In this document: positions 6,157 to 13,721 of the stretch, piece after piece
Layout of the letters: every line of letters begins with the position of its first letter
Numbering within the stretch: position 1 is the stretch's first letter
Assembly: GCA_949045875.1 (NCBI GenBank)
Contig: CARPYP010000033.1
Span: 1-17,510, forward strand
Direction of reading: 5' to 3'
Origin: an uncultured Clostridia bacterium
GTDB lineage: Bacteria; Bacillota; Clostridia; TANB77; CAG-508
Length of the DNA: 17,510 bases
The notes under the pieces: model-generated
Database searches by the model: none
Seen by the model: only the letters and a program-made list of their open reading frames with translations
Told to the model about the DNA's origin: nothing
Made by a program: the position numbers and the translations under genes

Positions 6157-7368
6157 ATGAGAGTATCAGGTTCAAAGAATGCTGCACTACCAATAATTGC
6201 TGCAAGTATATTAAATGGTGGATTAACTGAATTACATAATGTACCAAATATTTCAGATATAAAAATAATGTTACAAATTCTTGAAAAATTGGGTTGCAAA
6301 GTTGAGCATGATAGTGATAAAATAGTAATAAATTCAAAAGATATAAATTCATTTGAGATACCAGCTGATTTAATGCACAAAATGAGATCATCTGTAAGTA
6401 TAGTAGGAGCGCTAATAGGAAGATTCAAAAACTGTACCTTTACATATCCAGGGGGATGTGATATCGGAAAAAGACCTATTGACCTACACTTAAAAGCATT
6501 TGAAAAGCTTGGAGTAAATGTAAGAATGAAAGAAACGAATATAAGATGTATAGCTGAAGAAATGAAACCATCTGAAATTATTTTAAATTTTCCAAGTGTT
6601 GGAGCTACTGAGAATATAATGTTAGCATCAGTTTTTATAGATGGAGTTACAATAATAAAAAATGCAGCTAAGGAACCAGAAATAGAAGATTTACAAAATA
6701 TTCTAAATAAAATGGGAGCTAATATAAAAGGTGCAGGAAGTGATACTGTAAAGATTACAGGAGTAGACCACTTAGAAAATGTAAGTTACAGTGTAATGCC
6801 AGACAGAATAGAAGCAGGAACTCTATTATGTGCTGTTGCAGCAAACAATGGAAGCATAAAACTAATAAATACTGAACCTAGGCACATGGAAAAAACATTA
6901 GAAAAACTAAAAGAATGTGGTTGTGATATTAGTATAGAAAAGAACCAAATATCATTAAAAGCACCAGAAAAACTTTCTTATGTAGATATAAAGACAGAAC
7001 CATATCCAGGGTTCCCAACAGATATGCAATCAATATTTGTTGCAACACTAATAAAATCAGATGGAACATCATCTATGGAAGAAAACATATTTGAAAATAG
7101 GTATAAATATGTTTCTGAGCTAAAGAAAATGGGAGTAGATATTATACAAGAAGAAAGAAAGATAAAAATAACAGGAGTAAAAAATGTAAAAGCTACAAAT
7201 GTAAAGGCAATGGATTTAAGAGGAGGAGCAGCCTTAGTTATTGCTGCTTTACAAGCAAAAGGAATAACTGAAATTTCAAATATAGAGTATATATTAAGAG
7301 GGTATGAAGACCTAGACGAAAAATTAAGAAAATTAGGAGCAAAAATAAAAGTAGAAGAAGGTGAATAA
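6157..7368 (+). CDS. murA: UDP-N-acetylglucosamine 1-carboxyvinyltransferase (MurA), main frame
   Basis: MurA transfers enolpyruvate from PEP to UDP-GlcNAc, the first committed step of peptidoglycan synthesis in the cytoplasm. The 403 residues contain GSKNAALP (the substrate-binding lysine-asparagine pair), PGGCDIGKRP with the catalytic cysteine at residue 101 (116 in the full protein, so the fosfomycin-sensitive form), PDRIEAGT, and FPTDMQ with the catalytic aspartate. The protein ends normally. The first 15 residues, which form part of the first beta sheet, lie out of frame upstream. The ATG at 6157 has AGGAG only two or three bases before it, a poor start, although re-initiation after the stop at 6141 is possible. 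ftsQ begins immediately after the stop. Confidence 0.93.
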   Translation: MRVSGSKNAALPIIAASILNGGLTELHNVPNISDIKIMLQILEKLGCKVEHDSDKIVINSKDINSFEIPADLMHKMRSSVSIVGALIGRFKNCTFTYPGGCDIGKRPIDLHLKAFEKLGVNVRMKETNIRCIAEEMKPSEIILNFPSVGATENIMLASVFIDGVTIIKNAAKEPEIEDLQNILNKMGANIKGAGSDTVKITGVDHLENVSYSVMPDRIEAGTLLCAVAANNGSIKLINTEPRHMEKTLEKLKECGCDISIEKNQISLKAPEKLSYVDIKTEPYPGFPTDMQSIFVATLIKSDGTSSMEENIFENRYKYVSELKKMGVDIIQEERKIKITGVKNVKATNVKAMDLRGGAALVIAALQAKGITEISNIEYILRGYEDLDEKLRKLGAKIKVEEGE

Positions 7369-8169
7369 ATGCAAAAAAAATCCAGAGATAAACATAGAAC
7401 TAAGAAAAACAAAAATCCTAAAATCGAAAAAGAAAAAAGAATTAAAAGATACAAAATTATAAAATTAATATTTAAAATTTTAATTTTTATAGCATTATTA
7501 ACTGGATTAATAGTATATGCATTTACATCACCTATGTTTAATATAAATGAAATTAGAATATTAGGAAATGAGAAATTTTCAAAAGAAGAATACTTAAACT
7601 TATCAGAATTAAAAACAGGAGGAAACATATTTAACTTTAGAAAATCAGAAATTATTTCCAATATAAAAACTAATGGATATGTAGAAAGCGTAAAAATAAA
7701 AAGAAAATTACCAACCAAAATAGAAATAACTATAGAAGAAAGAACACCAACATATTTAATATCTTTGGAAGAAGAACAGTTTGCATATATAAATAACCAA
7801 GGATATATTTTAGAAAAATCAGAAATTAAATTACCTTTAGCTATAATAACAGGAATATCGACCAAAACAGAGAATATAATAGAATGTAAAAGGCTAGAAA
7901 ACGAAGACTTAGAGAAATTGCAAAATGTAATACAGATAATGGATTCAATGAAAAATATAGAAATAAACGAAGAATTAAGTAAAATAGACATTACAAATAA
8001 ATCTAATTACATTCTAACATTTGAACAAGAAGCGAAAGAGGCATATTTAGGAGATGTAAGTAATTTGAGTAGTAAAATTTTATATATGAAATGTGTATTA
8101 GAGGAACAACAAGGAATACCAGGCACCATATACTTAAATCAAGAACAAGTTTATTTCTCTCCAAAATAA
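7369..8169 (+). CDS. divIB: cell division protein FtsQ/DivIB
   Basis: DivIB is a single-pass membrane protein of the divisome that works with FtsL/DivIC in septal wall synthesis. The 266-residue product has a very basic cytoplasmic tail (residues 1-28), one membrane helix (about 30-52, IIKLIFKILIFIALLTGLIVY) and then a POTRA domain (about 56-125, starting MFNINEIRILGNEKFSKEE). The beta domain follows, with EERTPTYLISLEEEQFAYINNQGYIL. The ATG is adjacent to the murA stop, with GAAGGTG inside the murA end as ribosome site, so the two are translationally coupled. If the murA frameshift is real, coupling may lower DivIB synthesis. A palindromic repeat separates it from the next gene. Confidence 0.9.
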   Translation: MQKKSRDKHRTKKNKNPKIEKEKRIKRYKIIKLIFKILIFIALLTGLIVYAFTSPMFNINEIRILGNEKFSKEEYLNLSELKTGGNIFNFRKSEIISNIKTNGYVESVKIKRKLPTKIEITIEERTPTYLISLEEEQFAYINNQGYILEKSEIKLPLAIITGISTKTENIIECKRLENEDLEKLQNVIQIMDSMKNIEINEELSKIDITNKSNYILTFEQEAKEAYLGDVSNLSSKILYMKCVLEEQQGIPGTIYLNQEQVYFSPK

Positions 8170-8251
8170 ATAAAACTGTAGAGGAAAATTCATAATATAT
8201 TACATTATGTAATAATTCCAAATACCAGAAATTTAAATTGATATACAAACA

Positions 8252-8313
8252 GTAGGGGCGGCTTTGCGTGAGAATTTTGCATAGCAAAATTCGCTCATCC
8301 AAAGGCGTCCGCT
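8252..8313. repeat. TAGGGGC repeat with a nested hairpin, inside the division operon
   Basis: The outer unit starts GTAGGGGCGGCTTTG (8252-8266) and ends CAAAGGCGTCCGC (8300-8312). Between them lies a second palindrome in which GAATTTTGC (8272-8280) and GCAAAATTC (8284-8292) pair perfectly around ATA. It looks like one palindromic unit whose core has been replaced or invaded by another. It fills most of the 197-base gap between divIB and the first DUF881 gene. Confidence 0.7.
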
Positions 8314-8366
8314 AAAACAATAATATATTTAATTAGATTATTAGAATATGAAAGGAAAAATGGAAT

Positions 8367-9080
8367 ATGAACAAAAAGCAAATAGCAATTACATTAGGGG
8401 TAATGTGTATATTATTAACTAGCGGAATTATAATCCAGATAAATACAATCAAAAAGAATTCAATTCCAAATAGTATAAAAACCTCTAATAATGATTTAAG
8501 AGATGAAGTATTAAAATGGAAAGAAAAATATGAAAAAGCATATTTAGATTTACAAGAATCTGAAAATAAACTTGAACAAGTAAGGCAGGAAGCAAGTAAA
8601 GACAATAACTCATTTGCAGAAATGGAGCAAGAATTAAAATCTATGAATTCATTATTAGGACTAACAGACTTAACAGGAGAAGGTATAATAATTACAGTAG
8701 CAGATAATGATAATGCAAATATAAAAGATGAGGACTTAAAGGATGAATTAGTACATAATACAGATATAATAGAATTAGTAAATGAGCTAAAAAACACAGG
8801 AGCAGAAGCAATTTCAATAAATGGACAAAGAGTAGTATCTACAACTGCAATTGATTGTGTAGGAGCAGTTATAACAGTTAATGGAGTAAAGATAAATTCG
8901 CCTTTCACAATATCAGCAATAGGAAATAGAGAAAGACTAAATGGAATAACAAGACCAGGTTCATATATAGAATTTATGGAAGAAGATGGGATAGTAGTAG
9001 AAGTAAAAAAATCATCAGAAGTTACAATTCCAAAATATAATAAGGTAATGAATGCAAAATACATGTCAATAAAAAAATAA
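8367..9080 (+). CDS. DUF881 family membrane-anchored protein, copy 1
   Basis: The 237-residue product has a short N-terminal cytoplasmic segment, one membrane helix (about residues 6-25, IAITLGVMCILLTSGIIIQI) and a coiled coil (about 40-95, LRDEVLKWKEKYEKAYLDLQ and onward). The DUF881 domain follows, marked by MNSLLGLTDLTGEGIIITV, LVNELKNTGAEAISINGQRVV and VNGVKINSPFTISAIG. It resembles YlxW/YlxX of Bacillus, which sit next to sbp and ftsA. The molecular role is unknown; a division or envelope role is inferred from position. AAAGGA lies about ten bases before the ATG. The DUF881 copy that follows is a paralogue. Confidence 0.88.
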   Translation: MNKKQIAITLGVMCILLTSGIIIQINTIKKNSIPNSIKTSNNDLRDEVLKWKEKYEKAYLDLQESENKLEQVRQEASKDNNSFAEMEQELKSMNSLLGLTDLTGEGIIITVADNDNANIKDEDLKDELVHNTDIIELVNELKNTGAEAISINGQRVVSTTAIDCVGAVITVNGVKINSPFTISAIGNRERLNGITRPGSYIEFMEEDGIVVEVKKSSEVTIPKYNKVMNAKYMSIKK

Positions 9081-9108
9081 ATTGGAAATGGAAGGACGGA
9101 ACTTTTAT

Positions 9109-9819
9109 ATGAATGATAAGAAAAAAATATTTAAAATAGATAAAAGCAAAATGCCAGTTTCTATAACAATAGGTATTATGTGTTTTATTATTGTTTATAT
9201 AATGTGTATACAATTTAAAACCGCTGGTAGCATTGAAGAAGCAAACATCGAAACCATGAGAGAAAACGAACTAAGAGAAGCATTAGCGAATTGGAAACAA
9301 GAATATGAAGATGTAGACAACGAATTACAGAGTAATAAAAATAAAATAAAAGAATATCAAGATAAAATTGTATCAAATGATGAAGCAGGTGAATTATTAG
9401 AAGAAGAATATAAAAATGCAAAAATGTTATTAGGACTCACAGAGGTACAAGGTACAGGAATCATAATAACTTTAACAGACAATATTGAAGCAAAGTTTAC
9501 ATCTGAAGAATTAATGGATTTAATAAATGAACTAAACTCAGCTGGAGCAGAAGCAATATCAATAAATGACCAGAGAATAGTATCAATGAGTGATATATTT
9601 GATGTGGGCGAATTTATTATGATAAACGGAAAAAGAGTAACATCTCCTTATATCATAAAAGCAATAGGGGATTCAATGTACTTACAAAGTGCACTAAGCA
9701 TAAAAAATGGTTATTTAGATAAATACAAAACAGATGGATATACAATATCTATGACAACAGATAATAATGTAACAATAAATAAATATGAAGGTGAAATGAC
9801 ACTAAACTATGTAAAATAG
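9109..9819 (+). CDS. DUF881 family membrane-anchored protein, copy 2
   Basis: The product has about 236 residues and the same layout as the preceding gene: a basic N-terminus, a membrane helix (about 15-35, MPVSITIGIMCFIIVYIMCI), a coiled coil, and a DUF881 domain with LLGLTEVQGTGIIITLTD, LINELNSAGAEAISINDQRIV and INGKRVTSPYIIKAIGD. A TTG at 9082 and an ATG at 9088 are in frame upstream, but the AAGGA at 9092-9096 best serves the ATG at 9109. Start choice is moderately sure. The tandem pair probably arose by duplication. sbp follows within a few bases. Confidence 0.87.
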   Translation: MNDKKKIFKIDKSKMPVSITIGIMCFIIVYIMCIQFKTAGSIEEANIETMRENELREALANWKQEYEDVDNELQSNKNKIKEYQDKIVSNDEAGELLEEEYKNAKMLLGLTEVQGTGIIITLTDNIEAKFTSEELMDLINELNSAGAEAISINDQRIVSMSDIFDVGEFIMINGKRVTSPYIIKAIGDSMYLQSALSIKNGYLDKYKTDGYTISMTTDNNVTINKYEGEMTLNYVK

Positions 9820-9833
9820 AAAGGATGATAAAA

Positions 9834-10202
9834 TTGATAGTAATAGCTATAATACTAGGATGTTTAATAGGAGCGATATTAGGAATTAACGCACCAGTAA
9901 TCTCATATACATATTCAAAATATTTAGCAATAGCAATTGTTGCAGCCTTAGACTCAATATTTGGAGGGATATCTTCAACATTAAAGGGAAATTTTGATTT
10001 CAAAGTTTTTGTATCAGGATTTTTTGGAAATGCAATTTTATCAATGCTATTAACATTTTTAGGGGACAAATTAAATGTAGACATATATTTAGCGGCAATA
10101 GTAGTATTTGTAAACAGGATGTTTTTAAATTTAACTATAATAAGAAAATACTATATTGAAAAAATATGGACAAAGACAAAAGAGGTCAAAAAAGTAGACT
10201 AA
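9834..10202 (+). CDS. sbp: small basic protein Sbp (DUF1290), membrane protein
   Basis: The 122-residue protein closely resembles Bacillus Sbp, which is encoded just upstream of ftsA. Three membrane helices can be seen, with the conserved stretches AALDSIFGGI, VFVSGFFGNAILS and LAAIVVFVNRMFLNL, and a basic tail (RKYYIEKIWTKTKEVKK). The function is not known. An ATG at 9825 is in frame but lies within the ribosome site AAAGGATG (9820-9827). The TTG at 9834, about six bases behind that site, is the better start. The gene starts within 20 bases of the DUF881 stop, so they share a transcript. Confidence 0.88.
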   Translation: MIVIAIILGCLIGAILGINAPVISYTYSKYLAIAIVAALDSIFGGISSTLKGNFDFKVFVSGFFGNAILSMLLTFLGDKLNVDIYLAAIVVFVNRMFLNLTIIRKYYIEKIWTKTKEVKKVD

Positions 10203-10240
10203 AATTGTAGAGCTAAGTAATATCAACACACACCGATTTT

Positions 10241-10284
10241 ATTACAAAAGTGTTGCAAAAATATTACAAAAATATTACGAGTTT
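10241..10284 (+). repeat. four 11-bp direct repeats in phase, upstream of the ftsA promoter
   Basis: ATTACAAAAGT (10241), GTTGCAAAAAT (10252), ATTACAAAAAT (10263) and a weaker ATTACGAGTTT (10274) follow each other at exactly 11 bases. The consensus is RTTRCAAAAAT. The last copy ends three bases before the -35 box at 10288. The spacing puts every copy on nearly the same face of the helix. Confidence 0.75.
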
Positions 10285-10287
10285 CTA

Positions 10288-10316
10288 TTGACTTTTTTTA
10301 AAAAATATTATATTCT
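10288..10316 (+). promoter_or_regulatory. promoter of ftsA-ftsZ
   Basis: TTGACT (10288-10293) and TATTCT (10311-10316) are 17 bases apart. The start would lie near 10323, with a leader of about 33 bases. It gives the ftsAZ pair its own promoter within the larger cluster. Confidence 0.6.
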
Positions 10317-10355
10317 TTAGAGCGTAGAAATTATATAAAATTGGAGGAGAAAAAA

Positions 10356-11588
10356 TTGGCAATAGGTGATATAATTGTCGGCTTAGATATAGGAACTTCA
10401 AAGGTATCTGCTATTGTTGGAGAAGTTAATAATTTCAATCAAATAGAAATAATTTCATCTATAAAAACAAAATGTAGAGGAATTAAAAAAGGAAAAATTA
10501 TTGACGAAGATGAAGTTGCAGAATCAATAGCCAAGACAATTCAAGATGCAGAAGAAGAAGCCAATTTAAAGATAAACTCTGCTTATGTCACAGTTCCAGG
10601 TAAATATGTAACAATAGTACAAAATTCAGCCACAAAGGAAGTTAAGGACAAGTATGCAGGAATATCAATAAAAGATGTTGGTGCAAGTATGATGTTAGTA
10701 AAAGATATAGAAGTGCCAGATGGAAAAACAATAATAGATGTTGTACCCGAATGCTTTAGACTAGACAATGGAGAAGCAGTACAAGATCCGATAGGAGCAT
10801 TTACAAGTAGTCTTACAGTTGAAGCGCAAGTAATATTATTAGACAAAGAATATTTAAAAAAAATATCTTCTATATTTAGAAAAGCAGGAATAGAAAAAAT
10901 AGATGGACTAGTTCCAATAACCCTTGCAGAGAGAAATTTGGTTTTAGACAGAAATGAATTAACAGACAATATTATGTTATTAGACATAGGAGCAGGAAAC
11001 GTAGACATAGGAGTATTTGAGGGAAATAAATTCGTATATACAAACACTATTCCAGTAGGAGGAGACACAATTACAAAAGACATATCTTTAGTATTAAATA
11101 TTAGTGAAGAGGAAGCAGACAAACTAAAAAGACAATATGGGCTTGCTCTAAAATCTTTTATAGACAATGATAATGAAATTTTTTTAAGTACATATACAGG
11201 AGAAGCAAAAACAAAAACAATTAGGAGTTCAGAGTTAATAGAAATTATAGAGGCAAGAATTGAAGAAATGTTTGCTTTAGTAAATAAAGACATAATGCTT
11301 CAAGGAATAAAACCTAGAATAAATAATGTAGTGCTAACAGGACAAGGGATAGCAAATATTAACAAAAGTGATGTAGCAGGGAAAATCATACTAAACATAC
11401 CCGTAAAAATATCAACAGGAAGACTAGTAAGTACAATTAGGCCAAGCTATAGGACAGCATATGCACTAGTTAGATATATTGCATCAAAGCCATTTGCAAA
11501 ATCAGTCTCAAGTTCAATAGACACATCAAAAGAAGAAAATATTTTGAAAATGGTTTTTGAAAGAATGAAAGAATTCTTTTATAGTTAA
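10356..11588 (+). CDS. ftsA: cell division protein FtsA
   Basis: FtsA is an actin-like ATPase that tethers FtsZ to the membrane and recruits later division proteins. The 410-residue product shows the phosphate-1 loop (IVGLDIGTSKVSAIVGE, about residues 7-23), the SHS2/1C region, the phosphate-2 loop (LLDIGAGNVDIGVFEG) and the adenosine motif (VVLTGQGIANI). The C-terminal end, ILKMVFERMKEFF, is the amphipathic membrane-targeting helix. A TTG at 10341 is in frame but overlaps the ribosome site GGAGGAG (10343-10349). The TTG at 10356, six bases behind that site, is the better start. ftsZ follows 17 bases after the stop. Confidence 0.95.
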   Translation: MAIGDIIVGLDIGTSKVSAIVGEVNNFNQIEIISSIKTKCRGIKKGKIIDEDEVAESIAKTIQDAEEEANLKINSAYVTVPGKYVTIVQNSATKEVKDKYAGISIKDVGASMMLVKDIEVPDGKTIIDVVPECFRLDNGEAVQDPIGAFTSSLTVEAQVILLDKEYLKKISSIFRKAGIEKIDGLVPITLAERNLVLDRNELTDNIMLLDIGAGNVDIGVFEGNKFVYTNTIPVGGDTITKDISLVLNISEEEADKLKRQYGLALKSFIDNDNEIFLSTYTGEAKTKTIRSSELIEIIEARIEEMFALVNKDIMLQGIKPRINNVVLTGQGIANINKSDVAGKIILNIPVKISTGRLVSTIRPSYRTAYALVRYIASKPFAKSVSSSIDTSKEENILKMVFERMKEFFYS

Positions 11589-11605
11589 TTAGAGGAGGAA
11601 AAATA

Positions 11606-12739
11606 ATGTTAGAATATAATGATGAAGAATTAATTAGAGGAAATGAAGGAAGTGCAGTAATCAAAGTAATAGGAGTTGGTGGCGGAGGAAACAATGCTGT
11701 CAATAGAATGATTGATGCAGGAATAAAAGGAGTAGAATTCATAGCAGTAAACACGGACAAGCAAGCACTACAAATCTCTAGGGCAGGTGCAAGAATACAA
11801 ATAGGAGAAAAAATAACTAGAGGATTAGGAGCAGGAGCAGACCCTAATGTAGGAGCACAATCAGCAGAAGAAAGCAAATCAGAAATAGCAGAAGCGCTAC
11901 GTGGAGCAGACATGGTATTTGTCACAGCTGGAATGGGTGGAGGAACAGGAACAGGTGCAGCACCAACAGTTGCGGCATGTGCAAAAGAAATGGGAATATT
12001 AACAATAGGAGTTGTTACAAAACCATTTACATTTGAAGGAAAGAAAAGACTTTCACAAGCAGAAAGAGGAATTGAAAGTTTAAAAGGAAAAGTAGATACA
12101 TTAGTAGTAATACCAAACGATAAATTATTACAAGTAATAGACAGAAAAACATCAATAATAGATGCATTTAGAATGGCAGATGATATATTAAGACAAGGTG
12201 TACAAGGAATATCAGACTTAATAGCAAATCCAGGACTTGTAAATCTAGACTTTGCAGATGTAAAAACAATAATGTTAGACACAGGAATGGCACACATGGG
12301 AATAGGTAGAGCATCAGGAGAAAATAGAGCAGAAGACGCAGCAAAACAAGCAATACAAAGTCCATTACTAGAAACATCAATAGAAGGAGCAAGAGGAGTA
12401 ATTATAAATATAACAGGTTCAAGCTCTTTAGGACTACAAGAAGTAAACACAGCAGCAGAATTAGTACAAAGAAGTGTAGATCCAGAAGCAAACATAATAT
12501 TTGGTACAGTAATTGATGAATCACTAGAAGACGAATTATTAATAACAGTAATAGCAACAGGATTTATAGATGAAGAGCCAAGACAACCATTTTCAAAAAT
12601 AGGAGTAGACCAAATTGTATCAAAAGCATGGGAACAAAAAGTTAATCCAATACCAGCATCAGTAGAAAGTTCAAATGGAAATTCAGGAGACTTAGACATA
12701 CCATCATTTTTAAGAAAAAACAAAGGATTAAATAAATAG
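11606..12739 (+). CDS. ftsZ: cell division protein FtsZ
   Basis: FtsZ is the tubulin-like GTPase that polymerises into the division ring. The 377-residue product has the N-terminal VIGVGGGGNNAVNRM, the tubulin signature GGGTGTGAAP (residues 111-120), the T7 synergy loop NPGLVNLDFADV (208-219) with catalytic aspartates, and a short linker from about residue 318. The C-terminal peptide LDIPSFLRKNKGLNK (about 361-375) is the docking tail for FtsA and other partners. GAGGAGG lies eight bases before the ATG. The gene ends the cluster and is followed by a strong terminator. Confidence 0.97.
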   Translation: MLEYNDEELIRGNEGSAVIKVIGVGGGGNNAVNRMIDAGIKGVEFIAVNTDKQALQISRAGARIQIGEKITRGLGAGADPNVGAQSAEESKSEIAEALRGADMVFVTAGMGGGTGTGAAPTVAACAKEMGILTIGVVTKPFTFEGKKRLSQAERGIESLKGKVDTLVVIPNDKLLQVIDRKTSIIDAFRMADDILRQGVQGISDLIANPGLVNLDFADVKTIMLDTGMAHMGIGRASGENRAEDAAKQAIQSPLLETSIEGARGVIINITGSSSLGLQEVNTAAELVQRSVDPEANIIFGTVIDESLEDELLITVIATGFIDEEPRQPFSKIGVDQIVSKAWEQKVNPIPASVESSNGNSGDLDIPSFLRKNKGLNK

Positions 12740-12752
12740 ATTATATAACACT

Positions 12753-12785
12753 AAAAATAGTGGAGCTTTTAGCTCCACTATTTTT
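12753..12785. terminator. Rho-independent terminator of the division cluster
   Basis: AAAAATAGTGGAGCT (12753-12767) and its complement AGCTCCACTATTTTT (12771-12785) form a 15-bp hairpin with a TTT loop. The right arm ends in five Ts. It begins 14 bases after the ftsZ stop. A smaller hairpin (AAACACAA 12792-12799 with TTGTGTTT 12806-12813) follows. Confidence 0.85.
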
Positions 12786-12881
12786 CTGGAAAAACACAAT
12801 TAAATTTGTGTTTGTGGGGAGGATTTTAAAAATATAGATATAGATTTTAACATTGTTGTTATTATAAAATATGTATTTATC

Positions 12882-13019
12882 TGTAGGGGCACATTGCATG
12901 TGCCCATTGAAATTATAAGAATTTAAACATTTACATTTAATTATAAATATATTGCATATTCATTTATTATTCATTATTCATTAAAAATATATATTGGGCA
13001 CATGCAATGTGCCCCTACA
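12882..13019. repeat. 138-bp element with perfect 25-bp inverted ends (MITE/BIME-like)
   Basis: The left end (12882-12906) starts TGTAGGGGCACATTGCATG and the right end (12995-13019) is its exact reverse complement. Each end is itself a small hairpin (GGGCACAT with ATGTGCCC). The 88 bases between are AT-rich with no coding frame of note. The rest of the gap 12740-13202 holds the ftsZ terminator and nothing else that I recognise apart from a weak promoter before the NUDIX gene. Confidence 0.8.
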
Positions 13020-13202
13020 CATGTAATTCTAATTTCTAACATCTATCTTCTAGAACAATAACCCCAAATTTATATTTAATATTTAATGAGATGTAAACTA
13101 ATTATAAAAAAATCACTCTAAAAATTTTAATAATGACTATGAAAAAATGATAAATTGTGATATAAAATATAATTAAATACTAATAATAGGAGATGAATAA
13201 AA

Positions 13203-13661
13203 TTGAAATATGTAGGAGAAAAGGACGAAAACGTAGAATATAGAAAAAGACCAGGAGCATATGCAATTATAGTAAATAAAGATGATGATAAAATAGGAAT
13301 TGTAAAAAAGCCAACAGAAGAAGGGATAGAAAACTTTTATTTAGGAGGAGGAATAGAAGAAGGGGAAACAAAATTAGAGGCATTAAAAAGAGAAATGATA
13401 GAAGAAGCGGGATATACAATAAAAAATATTAAAGAATTAGGAGAAGTAGGTGAATTTATATTTGCAGGAGATAAAGGATATATAGAAGTAATAGCAAGTG
13501 TATATATTGCAGAATTTGATAAAAAGGTAGCAGAGCCAATTGAAAAAGACCATAATGTAATATGGGTAAAACCAGAAGAATATGTAGATAAAATGTTTAG
13601 AGAGTGGCAAAGATATATTATGGAAAAATTTATAGAAAAAAGGGAAGTATTAATCGTTTGA
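13203..13661 (+). CDS. NUDIX hydrolase
   Basis: NUDIX enzymes cleave nucleoside diphosphates linked to another group. The 152-residue product carries a complete Nudix box, GGIEEGETKLEALKREMIEE followed by AGY (residues 49-71), with the metal-binding REMIEE core. The start KRPGAYAIIV and the strands IGIVKKP, FYLGG and YIEVIASVYIAEF fit the fold. The substrate cannot be told from the sequence; the C-terminal HNVIWVKPEEYVDKMFREWQ is like NUDIX proteins of the MutT/ADP-ribose pyrophosphatase groups. The start is TTG with AGGAGATG about seven bases upstream. A TATAAT at 13168-13173 may be its -10 box. The gene converges on purH. Confidence 0.9.
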   Translation: MKYVGEKDENVEYRKRPGAYAIIVNKDDDKIGIVKKPTEEGIENFYLGGGIEEGETKLEALKREMIEEAGYTIKNIKELGEVGEFIFAGDKGYIEVIASVYIAEFDKKVAEPIEKDHNVIWVKPEEYVDKMFREWQRYIMEKFIEKREVLIV

Positions 13662-13673
13662 AAAAACACAAAA

Positions 13674-13721
13674 CAGGAATAAGATATTTCAGACATTAAT
13701 GTCTGAAATGTCTCATTCCTG
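13674..13721. terminator. 24-bp hairpin terminator overlapping the end of purH
   Basis: The left arm (13674-13697, starting CAGGAATAAGATATTTCAG) and right arm (13698-13721) are reverse complements apart from two G-T-compatible changes. The right arm is the last seven codons and stop of purH. On the minus strand the hairpin is followed by TTTTGTGTTTTTT, so it works best for purH. On the plus strand, for the NUDIX gene, the T-tract is poor. Confidence 0.75.

Noticed and set aside
6978..7991. Long open frame on the minus strand across murA and divIB (337 codons)
   Set aside because: It spans two clear plus-strand genes and encodes a hydrophobic, phenylalanine/isoleucine/serine-rich product typical of antisense frames in AT-rich DNA.
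11470..12723. Long open frame on the minus strand opposite ftsZ (417 codons)
   Set aside because: It is the mirror of a certain gene with A-ended codons, which leaves few stops on the other strand. Its translation is of low complexity and resembles no family, and it has no ribosome site.
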